DNA of 64,000 nt from Exiguobacterium marinum DSM 16307 (GCF_000620845.1 NZ_KK211189.1:945662-1009661), one strand, 5' to 3'; positions 27,760 to 36,486 are shown, numbered from the stretch's first letter. The notes: generated by a model from the letters alone, not told the origin. Numbers and translations: made by a program.

Positions 27760-29607
27760 ATGATCGAGAAGAACTTTTCAAACCGAACATATCGTAAACA
27801 TCAAGAGAAACTGTTCGAACTCGTGAGAATGCCGATTGTGACCGAGAAAACCGTACAGGAGGCGATTCGATATATGTGTGAGATCGTCGCTGATATGCTG
27901 GCGGTCGATACAGTGTCAATTTGGCATTTTGACACATCATATCAATCCATTTCGTGCCAAGTCGCCTATTCTCACGAATCAGGTACACATTATCCGAAGT
28001 TGTCGGTTCATCGTGAACTCGCAGCGGACTATTTTGGGGCGCTTCAGACAGAACGGGTCCTCATGTTCGAGGACGTTCGAAGTCACCCGTGGGTGAAGGA
28101 ACTATACACAGAGTATTTTGTGGAAGGTCAGCGTATCCACTCGATGCTCGATGCTCCGATTTACGCGAACAATCGCGCTAAAGGTGTGATTTGTTGCGAA
28201 ACATTTTTACCGCGGAAGTGGAACTATCTTGAAGAATTAATTGTGAGCACGCTTGCGGACTTTATCGCAATCCTTTACTTTCGACTCGACCGTCAGTTAG
28301 TTGATGAACATCTTCATCAACTGGCCTATACGGATGAATTAACGGGATTGATGAATAAGTACGCGTTTGTCGATGAAATCGATTCACTTCGTCTTCATAC
28401 GGAAGGTTTTCTCGGTGCTGTTCTTTATATTCGAGCCGATGATTTTCGATCGATTGAAGATGCTATCGGTTCTGAAGCGTCTGATTTGATTGTCAAAGAA
28501 ATGGCGAGTCGATTGCGCAAGGTGGTCGATGAGTCTCGAATGGCTCGAACGTCTCAATCTGGATTTGTCATTTGGATTCCTTACGGGGAACGGAGGAAAG
28601 TGCATACGCTTGCGGAACACTTATGTGAGCAAGTGACACGTCTCCCGTATCGAATTAATGAATTAGATGTTGTGTTGACGACGAGCGCGTTCATCTCGAT
28701 CGAAATTGAAGGTCGCTCCACATTAGACATGATTCATACAACTCGGGTTGTTGCGGGTCAATCGAATGGGAAGCGGGGAGTCATTGCGTTTTTTGAAGAG
28801 GAGATGGCACAGAAAGCATCAGATCGCCTAAGGCTAGAGATGAACCTACGATTGGGAGTCCTGTCAGAACAGTTTGAATTATATTATCAACCAAAAGTTA
28901 TTGCTGATTCTGGAAAATTGAAAGGGTTCGAAGGATTGATGCGCTGGAATCATCCGGAGCGTGGTCTCGTCCCGCCACTCGACTTCATTCCGCTCGCCGA
29001 ATCGACGGGGATCATCATTGACCTAGAAGAATGGGCGTTCGTAACGGCCTGTCGCCAGCTCAAACAGTGGCATAATCGTGGAGACCGCTACGAGCTTGCG
29101 CTCAACTTATCGGCGCGTCATTTCTTATCTGAAGGGGTCGTCGAAAAATTTGCCCAAATCGCACGTGAAGAAGGAATCTGTACGAGTTATATGACTCTTG
29201 AGATTACAGAGAGCGTTGGGATGGAAAACCAGCAACACGTCATCGACCGTTTCATCGCCTTCCGGGAAGAAGGATTTTCCATTTCCATCGATGACTTCGG
29301 GACCGGGTTCTCAGCATTCGTCTACTTGAAGCACTATCCGATTCATGAGATCAAAATCGATCGACAGTTCATTCAAGTGACAGAGAACGACCCGACCGGG
29401 AACGTCATCGTTGAATCCATCGTCGACTTAGCACGCGGATTGAACTTGAAGACGGTTTGTGAAGGCGTCGAAACGCTTGAACAGTGGAACGCATTACGTG
29501 GACTCGGCTGTGACGAGATGCAAGGGTACTATTTCTCTAGACCGTTGCCGCTTCAAGAACTTGAAACATGGATTGCTAGCTATACGACACAGACAAGGGA
29601 CGCCTGA
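27760..29607 (+). CDS. Cytosolic GAF-GGDEF(degenerate)-EAL phosphodiesterase
   Basis: 615 residues without membrane helices. A GAF domain (about 25-175) is followed by a GGDEF fold (190-345) whose signature is SQSGF and therefore inactive, and by an EAL domain (360-605). The EAL domain keeps EGL, NLS, EITES, IDDFGTG, KIDR, EGVE and QGYYFS, so c-di-GMP hydrolysis is expected. The ribosome site (GGTGAGG) is rather distant. This is the second EAL protein within 5 kb; the two differ in sensing, one external and one cytosolic. The GAF ligand is unknown. Confidence 0.87.
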   Translation: MIEKNFSNRTYRKHQEKLFELVRMPIVTEKTVQEAIRYMCEIVADMLAVDTVSIWHFDTSYQSISCQVAYSHESGTHYPKLSVHRELAADYFGALQTERVLMFEDVRSHPWVKELYTEYFVEGQRIHSMLDAPIYANNRAKGVICCETFLPRKWNYLEELIVSTLADFIAILYFRLDRQLVDEHLHQLAYTDELTGLMNKYAFVDEIDSLRLHTEGFLGAVLYIRADDFRSIEDAIGSEASDLIVKEMASRLRKVVDESRMARTSQSGFVIWIPYGERRKVHTLAEHLCEQVTRLPYRINELDVVLTTSAFISIEIEGRSTLDMIHTTRVVAGQSNGKRGVIAFFEEEMAQKASDRLRLEMNLRLGVLSEQFELYYQPKVIADSGKLKGFEGLMRWNHPERGLVPPLDFIPLAESTGIIIDLEEWAFVTACRQLKQWHNRGDRYELALNLSARHFLSEGVVEKFAQIAREEGICTSYMTLEITESVGMENQQHVIDRFIAFREEGFSISIDDFGTGFSAFVYLKHYPIHEIKIDRQFIQVTENDPTGNVIVESIVDLARGLNLKTVCEGVETLEQWNALRGLGCDEMQGYYFSRPLPLQELETWIASYTTQTRDA

Positions 29608-29619
29608 GCGTCCCTTTTT
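29595..29619 (+). terminator. Terminator after the GAF-EAL gene
   Basis: AAGGGACGC and GCGTCCCTT flank CTGA and are followed by T5. Confidence 0.85.
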
Positions 29620-29620
29620 G

Positions 29621-30997
29621 TTATGGAGTAAATGTGATTCGAATCGTTGTGCCTCTTTCTTGTTCACTATCGACCTCGACCTTCCCACCGTGGGCTTCGA
29701 TGATGTCCCGCGAGATGGCCATGCCGAGACCGCTTCCGCGCGCATCGTCCGTATTCGTGCCCCGGTAATAGCGTTCAAAAATATAAGGTAAATCAGATTC
29801 AGCGATTCCATTACCATTGTCTGTAATCGTCATGATATCGCCTTCGACTCGAACGGTCACGATGACCAAATCGTCGTTGTGGAGCAGGGCGTTATACAAG
29901 AAGTTGAGTAGGGCACGTTTCATAAAGTGCCGGTCGAGTGACACGGACCCTGACTCGGTCGACTCAAATTCGATGTGACGTTCACTGAAGCGAGGATCAT
30001 TCAACACATCGATCACGAGTTCACGGACGAACGGCTCGAGTCTTGTCTCTTCGAGGGTAAGCGGAAAGTCGCCGTGCTGCAGACGCATCGTCAAATTGAA
30101 ATCGTCGAGCAGTTCCTTCATATATTTGGCCTGACGCTCGATCACGTGCGCGTATTGTCTGCGCTCGGTGTCGTCTAGCGAATCATCGTCGAGCAGTTCG
30201 GCGTACCCTTGAATGGATGCGAGTGGGGTCAACAAATCGTGAGACACGTTGCTCATCCATTCTTTTCGACGTTCATCGAGTTCTTCGCGCTGACGTTCGT
30301 ACGTTTTGAGCGTCTGTGAGACGGCATTCAAGTCATAGAAGACAGGACGATAAATCCCAGATTGCTTCGGTTCGGCGGTCGAAAAGTCGCGTTGCTTCAG
30401 CTGTTGAATCCGCTCGGTCAAGCGGTAGACGGGACGTGTCAAACGTGAGCTGAACAACAAGCCAATCAAGGCGGCGACGAGCAGGTCGACGATAAGAATC
30501 CAAAGGAATGCCTTTGATACATACGAGAGAATCGCTTGTTCATCAATCATGAATAACGCTCGACGCTCACTCGCTTCGGGCACACCAATGAGATAGCTAT
30601 ACGATTCATATTCTCCGATAAAGTAAAGTCGAAGCTCATCATCCATATATTTATAGATTTGAATCAGCTCGATTGGTGAATAGGCGTCAGGCAGTCCGCT
30701 CGGAGTATCGACGTCACTGACGACACGTCCGGTTTCATCTAAAAAACGAACAAACGCGCCGTACTGTTCGAGCGCCTTCCGCCCTGACTCTGACACGACA
30801 GGTTCGCCGTCCTCAATTGAAAGATACGTACTGAAGTTTCGAGTGAATGTTTCCCCTGAGTTGCTTTCGACATCGTCAAGTCCTGTCCGATCATTGATGA
30901 GGAGACCGAACAAGATGGCAATGTTCAAAAAGACGACGAGTGTGACAATCAATAGAATCGACAGTAAATAACGACCGGTCAGTTTCCATTTCATCAT
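29621..30997 (-). CDS. Two-component sensor histidine kinase with extracellular sensor and HAMP
   Basis: 458 residues: helices at about 10-33 and 163-183 enclose a ~130-residue extracellular sensor, followed by HAMP, HisKA (VSHDLLTPL, phosphorylated His253) and the HATPase_c domain (NALLHN, DNGNGIAESDLP, GSGLGMAI). AAGGAG lies before the two tandem ATGs. It is cotranscribed with the response regulator upstream on the same strand (9-base gap). The divergent ABC transporter is of BceAB type, but this kinase is not the small intramembrane-sensing BceS type, because of the large extracellular domain. Confidence 0.9.
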   Translation of the reverse strand: MMKWKLTGRYLLSILLIVTLVVFLNIAILFGLLINDRTGLDDVESNSGETFTRNFSTYLSIEDGEPVVSESGRKALEQYGAFVRFLDETGRVVSDVDTPSGLPDAYSPIELIQIYKYMDDELRLYFIGEYESYSYLIGVPEASERRALFMIDEQAILSYVSKAFLWILIVDLLVAALIGLLFSSRLTRPVYRLTERIQQLKQRDFSTAEPKQSGIYRPVFYDLNAVSQTLKTYERQREELDERRKEWMSNVSHDLLTPLASIQGYAELLDDDSLDDTERRQYAHVIERQAKYMKELLDDFNLTMRLQHGDFPLTLEETRLEPFVRELVIDVLNDPRFSERHIEFESTESGSVSLDRHFMKRALLNFLYNALLHNDDLVIVTVRVEGDIMTITDNGNGIAESDLPYIFERYYRGTNTDDARGSGLGMAISRDIIEAHGGKVEVDSEQERGTTIRITFTP

Positions 30998-31006
30998 GAC
31001 TGCTCC

Positions 31007-31693
31007 TTACACCGTCAACCGATAGCCAAGTCCCTTGACCGTCTTGATATATGTCGGCTCGGATGGATTCGGTTCGACTTTTTCACGGAGACGCCGGATG
31101 TGGACCATGACGGTATTGTCCGACCCGAAGAACGACTCGCCCCATACTTGGGTAAAAAGCGTCTCCTTGCTCAGGATTCGGTTCGGGTTGCGTAAAAAGC
31201 AGGCGAGGAGACCGACTTCTTTGGCCGTCAACTCTAATCTCACCCCGTTCACATACACTTCCGTCTCGTCTTCATTCATTTGAAAGGGTCCGACGGTCGT
31301 CTCTTCCATCGGTGCTTCCATCATCGACACCCGTCGCAGCTGTGCTTTCACGCGGAAGGCCACTTCTTTTGGACTGAACGGCTTCGTGATGTAATCATCC
31401 CCACCGATGGCGAGTCCGAGCAGTTTATCGACTTCTTCCGATTTGGCAGATAGGAAGAGGATCGGGATAGTAGAGTGCGCCCGCATCTGTTGGCAGAGCT
31501 GATAGCCTTCCCCGTCCGGCAGCATGACGTCTAAAATCGCCAAGTGTGGACGGAACGTCTCGAAGGCGTCAAACCCGTCCTTCAACGTATGGGCGGTCCG
31601 GATTTCGTGAAATCCTTCCTTCTCGAGCGCGCGTTGAATCAACATACATAAGTCTTGTTCATCATCTACGATCAGAATTCTTGGTTGCTTCAT
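31007..31693 (-). CDS. OmpR-family response regulator
   Basis: 228 residues from the ATG with AGAGGTGAT upstream. The receiver domain has acidic residues at 10-11, the phospho-acceptor Asp55 (LAILDVMLPDGEG) and the conserved lysine in DDYITKPFSP. The C-terminal winged helix-turn-helix ends with VHIRRLREKVEP and TVKGLGYRL. It most probably activates the divergently transcribed ABC transporter in response to the kinase signal. The intergenic gap of about 106 bases must hold both promoters; I could not define the operator. Confidence 0.92.
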   Translation of the reverse strand: MKQPRILIVDDEQDLCMLIQRALEKEGFHEIRTAHTLKDGFDAFETFRPHLAILDVMLPDGEGYQLCQQMRAHSTIPILFLSAKSEEVDKLLGLAIGGDDYITKPFSPKEVAFRVKAQLRRVSMMEAPMEETTVGPFQMNEDETEVYVNGVRLELTAKEVGLLACFLRNPNRILSKETLFTQVWGESFFGSDNTVMVHIRRLREKVEPNPSEPTYIKTVKGLGYRLTV

Positions 31694-31799
31694 CTTCATC
31701 ACCTCTCTATAAGAATAGCACTTAAGGATTTTGTAAGGTACGCGTGAGTTCAAGTTAAGACAGGGAGCGTAATGTAAAAATCAGAAAGAGGTGTTGAAC

Positions 31800-32561
31800 A
31801 TGGAAACATTATTACAGGTAAAAGCGATTCAAAAAACATATGGGAAAGGGGATGCGACGTTTCGGGCGCTCGATGACGTTTCGTTCACAATCGAACACGG
31901 TGAATTCGTCGGAATCATGGGACCGTCCGGAGCGGGGAAGTCAACGTTACTCAACGTCCTCGCGACAATCGATACGCCGACGTCAGGCGAGATTTTAGTT
32001 GAAGGAGACGACATCGCATCGATGAACGAGGAGGCACTCGCCGATTTTCGGCGTGATCATCTCGGCTTCATTTTTCAGGACTACAACCTGCTTGACTCGT
32101 TGACGGTACGGGAAAACATGTTGCTCCCGCTCGCCGTTTCAAAGACGCCGGTCCAGGAGACACGTGAAAAAGTTGAACGGTTGGCGAAACGGTTCGGACT
32201 CGAAGCGATCCTCGAGCAGTACCCGTACCAAATCTCAGGCGGACAGAAACAGCGTACGGCCGTCTGTCGGGCGCTCATTTCAGACCCGAAACTGATTTTT
32301 GCCGATGAACCGACCGGCGCGCTCGACTCGAAGTCGGCGACCGATTTATTAGACACCCTCGCCCGTTTGAACGAGGCGGAGACGACAATCATGATGGTGA
32401 CGCATGACGCCTTCGCGGCAAGTTTCTGTCGCCGTGTCCTCTATATTCAAGACGGTCGGTTGAAAAAAGAACTCATTCGCGGCAACGCCTCGCGGGACGC
32501 ATTCTACCAATCAATCCTCGAGGAGCTCGCGAAAGGCGGTGCGGTCGATGACGCTATTTGA
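31800..32561 (+). CDS. ABC transporter ATPase, BceA/YxdL type
   Basis: 253 residues from ATG 31800, chosen for AAAGAGGTG at 31785-31793; the in-frame GTG at 31791 is part of that site. Motifs: Walker A GPSGAGKST, signature ISGGQKQR, Walker B LIFADEPTGALDS and the H-loop MMVTHD. The protein belongs to the MacB/BceA type of ATPases serving FtsX-like permeases. It partners the permease encoded next, with which it overlaps by 14 bases. Bce-type systems give resistance to cell-wall-active peptides, and this is the likely role here. Confidence 0.9.
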   Translation: METLLQVKAIQKTYGKGDATFRALDDVSFTIEHGEFVGIMGPSGAGKSTLLNVLATIDTPTSGEILVEGDDIASMNEEALADFRRDHLGFIFQDYNLLDSLTVRENMLLPLAVSKTPVQETREKVERLAKRFGLEAILEQYPYQISGGQKQRTAVCRALISDPKLIFADEPTGALDSKSATDLLDTLARLNEAETTIMMVTHDAFAASFCRRVLYIQDGRLKKELIRGNASRDAFYQSILEELAKGGAVDDAI

Positions 32562-34380
32562 GCTCGCGAAGAAAAACGTCGCGCGTAATCTGTCGCGATA
32601 CGCACTCTACGTTGGGACGACCATCTTTTCCATCGTCATCTACTTCACGTTCGCGACACTGAAGCACAGTCATGAGATCAGTGCGCTTGCGGAGACATCA
32701 CAAAAGATCAGCGGATTGATGAGCACATCGACGTTCATCCTGATGCTGTTCGTCGCCCTCTTTATCGCCTATTCGAACGCATTTTTCCTAAGGGGACGGA
32801 AACGGGAAGTGGGACTCTACTCACTTCTCGGTGTCCGAAAGAAACAAATCGGGCTGTTGCTCTTGTTTGAGAACATCGTCATCGGAGCGGTGTCCTTGGT
32901 CGTCGGCATCATTCTCGGGCTGTTCGGGTCGAATGTGCTCTTACAACTATTGATGCGATTGATGGACAGTGACTTGAATATCGGCTTCGCCTTCTCGGCG
33001 TCGGCATTTATCGAGACGTTCCTCGTCTTTCTTGCCATCTTCCTCTTCACTTCGTTCCAAGGTTATCGGGTCATCTATCGTTTCAAGTTGATTGACTTGT
33101 TCCATGCGGACAAGAGTGGGGAAGGCGTCCCGACGGCGAAAGGGTGGGTCGCTCTCACAGGTGTGCTCGCGATTGGAGTGGCGTATTGGCTCGCGCTTCA
33201 GGATTTGATGACGTCATCCCTTTGGAAAATGCTCGGACTCGCGATGCCGCTTCTCATCATCGGATTGAGTGTCATCGGATCGGCGCTTCTCTTCCATAGT
33301 GTCTTGATCTTCGGATTGACGTGGTTGAAAGGGAAGGAGCGCTGGTCATGGAAACGGCTCAACTTGTTGACGACGTCACAGCTTCTATATCGCATCCGCG
33401 GGAACGCAAAAACGCTCACGTTGATCAGCATCATCAGTGCGACAGCGATCACGGCAGGCGGGGCCATCTTCAGTGTCTACTATTATGCGGAAGAAAATGT
33501 GTCGTCGTATACACCATACACGTACGCCTGGAAAGGGGATGCGGTCGAGGTGGATGGAGCGACGTTCGAATCAAGCGTCGAACAGAAGACGATTCGGACG
33601 GAAGCGCAGTACGGAGAGCGTGAGCTCGGGGTCATCGATGAGTCGACATACCGGCATCTCCTTCAAGGTCTCGGAGAAGCAGAGCCGGCCCCGTTCAAAC
33701 AGGGTGAGGTCGTATGGGTCGACCCGTTCTATGACGAACGTTATTCGGAAGATCTCGAATCGGCAGAACTGTCAGGACAAACGGTTGACGTGACAACGCG
33801 CCTTGAAGATTCGCCGCTCAACGTGATGACGTTCGGCGGGTCGTTCCTCGTCGTCGCAAACGACATGTTCAAGACGATGACGGAACCGAGCGAGACGTAT
33901 CACGTCGCCCTCACGGAGTCGTTCAAGGATCAGCGTGACCAGTCCGAACGTCTAACGAAACTCGGTCTCGAATCGTTCTCGAGTGCACCGGACGTGTACG
34001 CCGAGACGATGGCGATGAACGGGGCGCTTCTCTTTGTCGGGACATTCCTTGGACTCGTCTTCCTTGTCGCGACAGGCAGCGTCATCTACTTCAAGACGAT
34101 GACGGAGGCAGAGGATGATCGGTCGAAGTATGCGATTTTACAGAAAATCGGGATATCCGATCGGGATGTGCGCCGGACGGTGCGCCAACAGATCATCGTT
34201 GTCTTCCTCGCCCCGTTCGCTCTCGGGATTCTGCATGCGACCGTGGCGCTCATCGCGTTTTCTAACTTGTTGAGCATGAATTTCACGATACCGGTCCTCG
34301 TGTGGATGGGCGTCTATACTGCGATTTATGCAATCTACTATGGCATCACGGTTCGCCGCTTCATGACGGCGATTCGATAA
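32548..34380 (+). CDS. ABC transporter permease, BceB/YxdM type
   Basis: 610 residues with the BceB layout: about ten membrane helices, FtsX-like repeats at either end, and a large extracellular domain of roughly 200 residues between helices 7 and 8 (from YYAEENVSSYTP to about VYAETMAMNG), the part that recognises peptide antibiotics or lipid II-cycle complexes. The start at 32548 is favoured over the GTG at 32539 because AAAGGCGGT fits it. It overlaps the ATPase gene. It is followed 12 bases later by a YxeA gene, as in the B. subtilis yxdLM-yxeA arrangement. Confidence 0.9.
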   Translation: MTLFELAKKNVARNLSRYALYVGTTIFSIVIYFTFATLKHSHEISALAETSQKISGLMSTSTFILMLFVALFIAYSNAFFLRGRKREVGLYSLLGVRKKQIGLLLLFENIVIGAVSLVVGIILGLFGSNVLLQLLMRLMDSDLNIGFAFSASAFIETFLVFLAIFLFTSFQGYRVIYRFKLIDLFHADKSGEGVPTAKGWVALTGVLAIGVAYWLALQDLMTSSLWKMLGLAMPLLIIGLSVIGSALLFHSVLIFGLTWLKGKERWSWKRLNLLTTSQLLYRIRGNAKTLTLISIISATAITAGGAIFSVYYYAEENVSSYTPYTYAWKGDAVEVDGATFESSVEQKTIRTEAQYGERELGVIDESTYRHLLQGLGEAEPAPFKQGEVVWVDPFYDERYSEDLESAELSGQTVDVTTRLEDSPLNVMTFGGSFLVVANDMFKTMTEPSETYHVALTESFKDQRDQSERLTKLGLESFSSAPDVYAETMAMNGALLFVGTFLGLVFLVATGSVIYFKTMTEAEDDRSKYAILQKIGISDRDVRRTVRQQIIVVFLAPFALGILHATVALIAFSNLLSMNFTIPVLVWMGVYTAIYAIYYGITVRRFMTAIR

Positions 34381-34392
34381 GGAGAGAAAATT

Positions 34393-34734
34393 ATGAAAAA
34401 ATGGATTGGAATTGCAATTGTTTCGATTGTATTGATGGTCGGATTGACGAAGGTGGATTGGAATCGAATTGGGAAGGACACCCTTTTCGTTGAAATTAAA
34501 GGGGCGACAGACATTGAAGAGACGACGCTCGAAAATGGTGAGGTGATGAAGCGATACGTGTACACTCAGCCTGCCTTTTCGTCAGAGGGGAAGTCGAAGG
34601 AAGTCACCTTTACGGCTATGAAAGAGCTTCGGGAAGGGGCCTACTTACGTTTATACGTCAAGGACGGGGACACGGTCACGTCGTATGAGGAAGTGTCCCG
34701 TGCGGACGTACCGCAATCGATTACCGAAAAGTAA
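34393..34734 (+). CDS. yxeA: YxeA-family secreted/membrane-tethered protein
   Basis: 113 residues: N-terminal signal or anchor helix (4-20), then a small beta-rich domain (YVYTQPAFSSEGK, AYLRLYVKDGDTVTSYEEV) typical of YxeA (DUF1093). YxeA proteins are encoded beside yxdLM-type transporters and their function is unsettled. AAGGAGAG precedes the ATG. It is the last gene of the transporter operon and is followed by a strong hairpin. Extracellular location is inferred from the signal sequence. Confidence 0.82.
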   Translation: MKKWIGIAIVSIVLMVGLTKVDWNRIGKDTLFVEIKGATDIEETTLENGEVMKRYVYTQPAFSSEGKSKEVTFTAMKELREGAYLRLYVKDGDTVTSYEEVSRADVPQSITEK

Positions 34735-34736
34735 GT

Positions 34737-34776
34737 AAAAAGCCATTCGTCATGAGCATCATGGCGGATGGCTTTT
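34737..34776. terminator. Bidirectional terminator after yxeA
   Basis: A long imperfect hairpin (AAAAGCCAT .. CATGA / TCATG .. ATGGCTTTT) is flanked by A- and T-runs, usable from both sides. Confidence 0.85.
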
Positions 34777-34782
34777 GCCTGC

Positions 34783-35226
34783 TCATACGACAGGCGCCTC
34801 ATAAGCATTTAGTTCGAGCTTTAATATGTACGTTAATTCATGATGCGCCAATTCAGAAAAATTTGTTTTCTTTACATGTGTCCGTGGGCGCAATCCGCAC
34901 TCCAATGCGACGTCGACAATGGTACGAATCTGATTTTCCGTATAGAATCGTTTTCGGCCGAACGTGAACGGGGTAGGTGGCAAGACGCCATCTGTCTCCC
35001 ATTTGATCAACTGCTGTTGGCTACGCGGGATGCCGGCCACACTGAAGGCCCGACTCAATTCTTTGAGCGGATAAACGATCAGATGTTGTTCTTTATACGA
35101 AATTGGTTTTCCTTGTTCCGGTCGGTATGTATCCCATTCGGTCGCTGAAAACGTCAGGTCGGATTGGTCGAAGTCGTGTTGAGCGGAAGGACTAGTGGTG
35201 GTGCTTGCGAGGTCTAAGCTGTTCAT
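34783..35226 (-). CDS. Putative MerR-like DNA-binding protein
   Basis: 147 residues. The start follows GAAGAAGGAGA, with a slightly long spacing. The N-terminal 50 residues are polar and probably disordered. The middle part (about 55-115: YPLKELSRAF, QLIKWETDGVLPP, GRKRFYTENQIRTIVDVA) looks like the winged-helix reading head of MerR-type regulators, including the Y-x-E-x-Q-I turn. There is no obvious effector domain beyond a short C-terminal helix. A transcriptional role is inferred from this resemblance only; no partner gene is evident. Confidence 0.55.
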   Translation of the reverse strand: MNSLDLASTTTSPSAQHDFDQSDLTFSATEWDTYRPEQGKPISYKEQHLIVYPLKELSRAFSVAGIPRSQQQLIKWETDGVLPPTPFTFGRKRFYTENQIRTIVDVALECGLRPRTHVKKTNFSELAHHELTYILKLELNAYEAPVV

Positions 35227-35535
35227 AGTATGCGTCTCCTTCTTCAAGACTGACTGGTCATTTCAAAAATGTCCTCCTACGTATCGTACCCCATTTACAA
35301 GATTTTAACTTACAGTTTTTTCAAAGTGGGGAAATGATTCGTGGGACTTTTGACGTATTTTTGAACGTTATCTGCCGAACATTAAGATACCCTAATTGGT
35401 ATGAAAACTCAAGCAAAGCAGTCAAAATTTGAAAAATGAATAAAAATTCAGACGATTTAGGACTATGGTCATTCAATGCTATATAAAAATAGAATGAGCA
35501 CTTTCATGATGAAAGCGGTTAATAAGGGCGAAGGA
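35227..35535. other. Intergenic region without genes
   Basis: About 300 bases of AT-rich sequence separate the MerR-like gene from the cluster of tiny genes. It must contain the divergent promoters. A TGCTATAT stretch near 35477-35484 is a possible extended -10 for the plus strand. I see no reading frame or strong hairpin. Confidence 0.4.
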
Positions 35536-35545
35536 GGTGAGACAA

Positions 35546-35755
35546 ATGGCAATATATCGAGAAGCGGCGAAAATGTTGTATTTGGACACCCGGCGACAAG
35601 TCGACGGCAAAGAGAAAAAGCAACTCGTTCGCTACGGACCGCTAGGCAGTCGAATGGATGAAGCACGGATAAAACAGTTTGGTGACCTGATTACGGCACT
35701 AATTGATGTCGAATCCGTCAACTATGTCGTGGCCCAGGAATTTTTAGTGTATTAA
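35546..35755 (+). CDS. DUF1659-like small protein, copy A
   Basis: 69 residues from the ATG preceded by AAGGAGGTGA, one of the strongest ribosome sites in the window. The pattern of an R-Y-G-P-L turn followed by IKQFGDLITALIDVE is shared with the small protein encoded at 35992, so the two are paralogues. They resemble DUF1659, usually found beside YvrJ and DUF2922 genes in Bacillales, as here. The function of the whole set is unknown. It opens a run of four or five tiny coupled genes ahead of a chemoreceptor. Confidence 0.65.
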   Translation: MAIYREAAKMLYLDTRRQVDGKEKKQLVRYGPLGSRMDEARIKQFGDLITALIDVESVNYVVAQEFLVY

Positions 35756-35767
35756 CACGGAGGACTT

Positions 35768-35827
35768 ATGAACAACCTCACACATCCCGTCGATGATCCT
35801 CGGCATGATGAGCAGGTGGTCACATGA
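35768..35827 (+). CDS. 19-residue ORF coupled to yvrJ
   Basis: A short frame with GGAGGA just before its ATG ends in the ATGA that starts the YvrJ gene. The peptide is polar and charged (begins MNNLTHPVDD) with no membrane segment. It may be a translational coupling device rather than a functional peptide. Its reality rests only on the ribosome site and the overlap. Confidence 0.35.
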   Translation: MNNLTHPVDDPRHDEQVVT

Positions 35828-35964
35828 GTTGGCCTGAACTCATCTCAAATCTCGGGTTCCCTATCGTCGTCTCGCTCTATTTGCTTCATCGGATTGAGAC
35901 GAAGCTCGATCGCATGATCCAGCTGCTCGAGCGAATGGGTACCTCGAACGTATCAGAAACCTAA
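35824..35964 (+). CDS. yvrJ: YvrJ-family small membrane protein
   Basis: 46 residues, below common size cut-offs. The N-terminal helix (SNLGFPIVVSLYLLHRIE) and following amphipathic helix (TKLDRMIQLLERM) match the YvrJ family pattern of a GFPIVV..YLLHR membrane segment with a charged tail. CAGGTGG precedes the ATG. YvrJ-type genes occur regularly with DUF1659 and DUF2922 genes, as in this cluster. Function unknown. Confidence 0.78.
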   Translation: MSWPELISNLGFPIVVSLYLLHRIETKLDRMIQLLERMGTSNVSET

Positions 35965-35991
35965 TCCCCTATTGAAAGGAGCCATCCCCCC

Positions 35992-36204
35992 ATGGCTGTC
36001 TTAACAGAGAAGAAAGCAACGTTCGTCTTGACGACGCATCATGACTTAGAAACAGCAAAACCGACGAAAAAAGCACAACGGTTCGGCCCGATTCGTGCCG
36101 ACCTTACGGCAGATACGATTGACGCGTTTGGTCGTCTTTTAATCGACCTTGTCATTCAAGAGGACGCGGACCTCGGCATCGTCCGTGAATACGATTTAGT
36201 TTAA
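35992..36204 (+). CDS. DUF1659-like small protein, copy B
   Basis: 70 residues, a divergent paralogue of the protein encoded at 35546: QRFGPIRADLTADTIDAFGRLLIDLV aligns in layout with the corresponding part of copy A. GAAAGGAG lies before the ATG. No membrane segment; probably a small cytosolic alpha/beta protein. It sits between the YvrJ and DUF2922 genes. Function unknown. Confidence 0.62.
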   Translation: MAVLTEKKATFVLTTHHDLETAKPTKKAQRFGPIRADLTADTIDAFGRLLIDLVIQEDADLGIVREYDLV

Positions 36205-36231
36205 CCCATACCCCAAGGAGGAGAATAACCC

Positions 36232-36444
36232 ATGACTGACACAAAACTTGAAATCTCATTTTTAGATGCATTCCATAAAGTCGTACGTTTCCGCTTGAAC
36301 AACGTAGAGCAACCGATCGACGCTCAAAAAGTAGAGGCACTCGCCGACTTCATGGTCGCTAACGATCCGCTCGCGAAAAATGTGATGGAATGGACCGAAA
36401 TCAAGATGATTGAAGGCACGCAAACAGTGTTGAGCGTGAAATAA
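36232..36444 (+). CDS. DUF2922-family small protein
   Basis: 70 residues with the DUF2922 pattern: an N-terminal beta strand (KLEISFLDAFHKVVRFRL), a helix around EALADFMVANDPL, then IKMIEGTQTVLSV. AAGGAGGAG precedes the ATG. It is the last gene of the tiny-gene cluster and is followed by a strong terminator. Function unknown; the family is nearly always found beside DUF1659 genes. Confidence 0.75.
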   Translation: MTDTKLEISFLDAFHKVVRFRLNNVEQPIDAQKVEALADFMVANDPLAKNVMEWTEIKMIEGTQTVLSVK

Positions 36445-36452
36445 TCAAGTGG

Positions 36453-36486
36453 AAGGTGACTCTTGCAGTTTTGAGTCACCTTTTTT
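36453..36486 (+). terminator. Terminator of the tiny-gene cluster
   Basis: AAGGTGACTC and GAGTCACCTT form a perfect stem, followed by T6. Confidence 0.9.

Noticed and set aside
31694-31799. Search for a Bce-type regulator binding site in the divergent promoter
   Set aside because: No convincing inverted repeat with the expected spacing was found.
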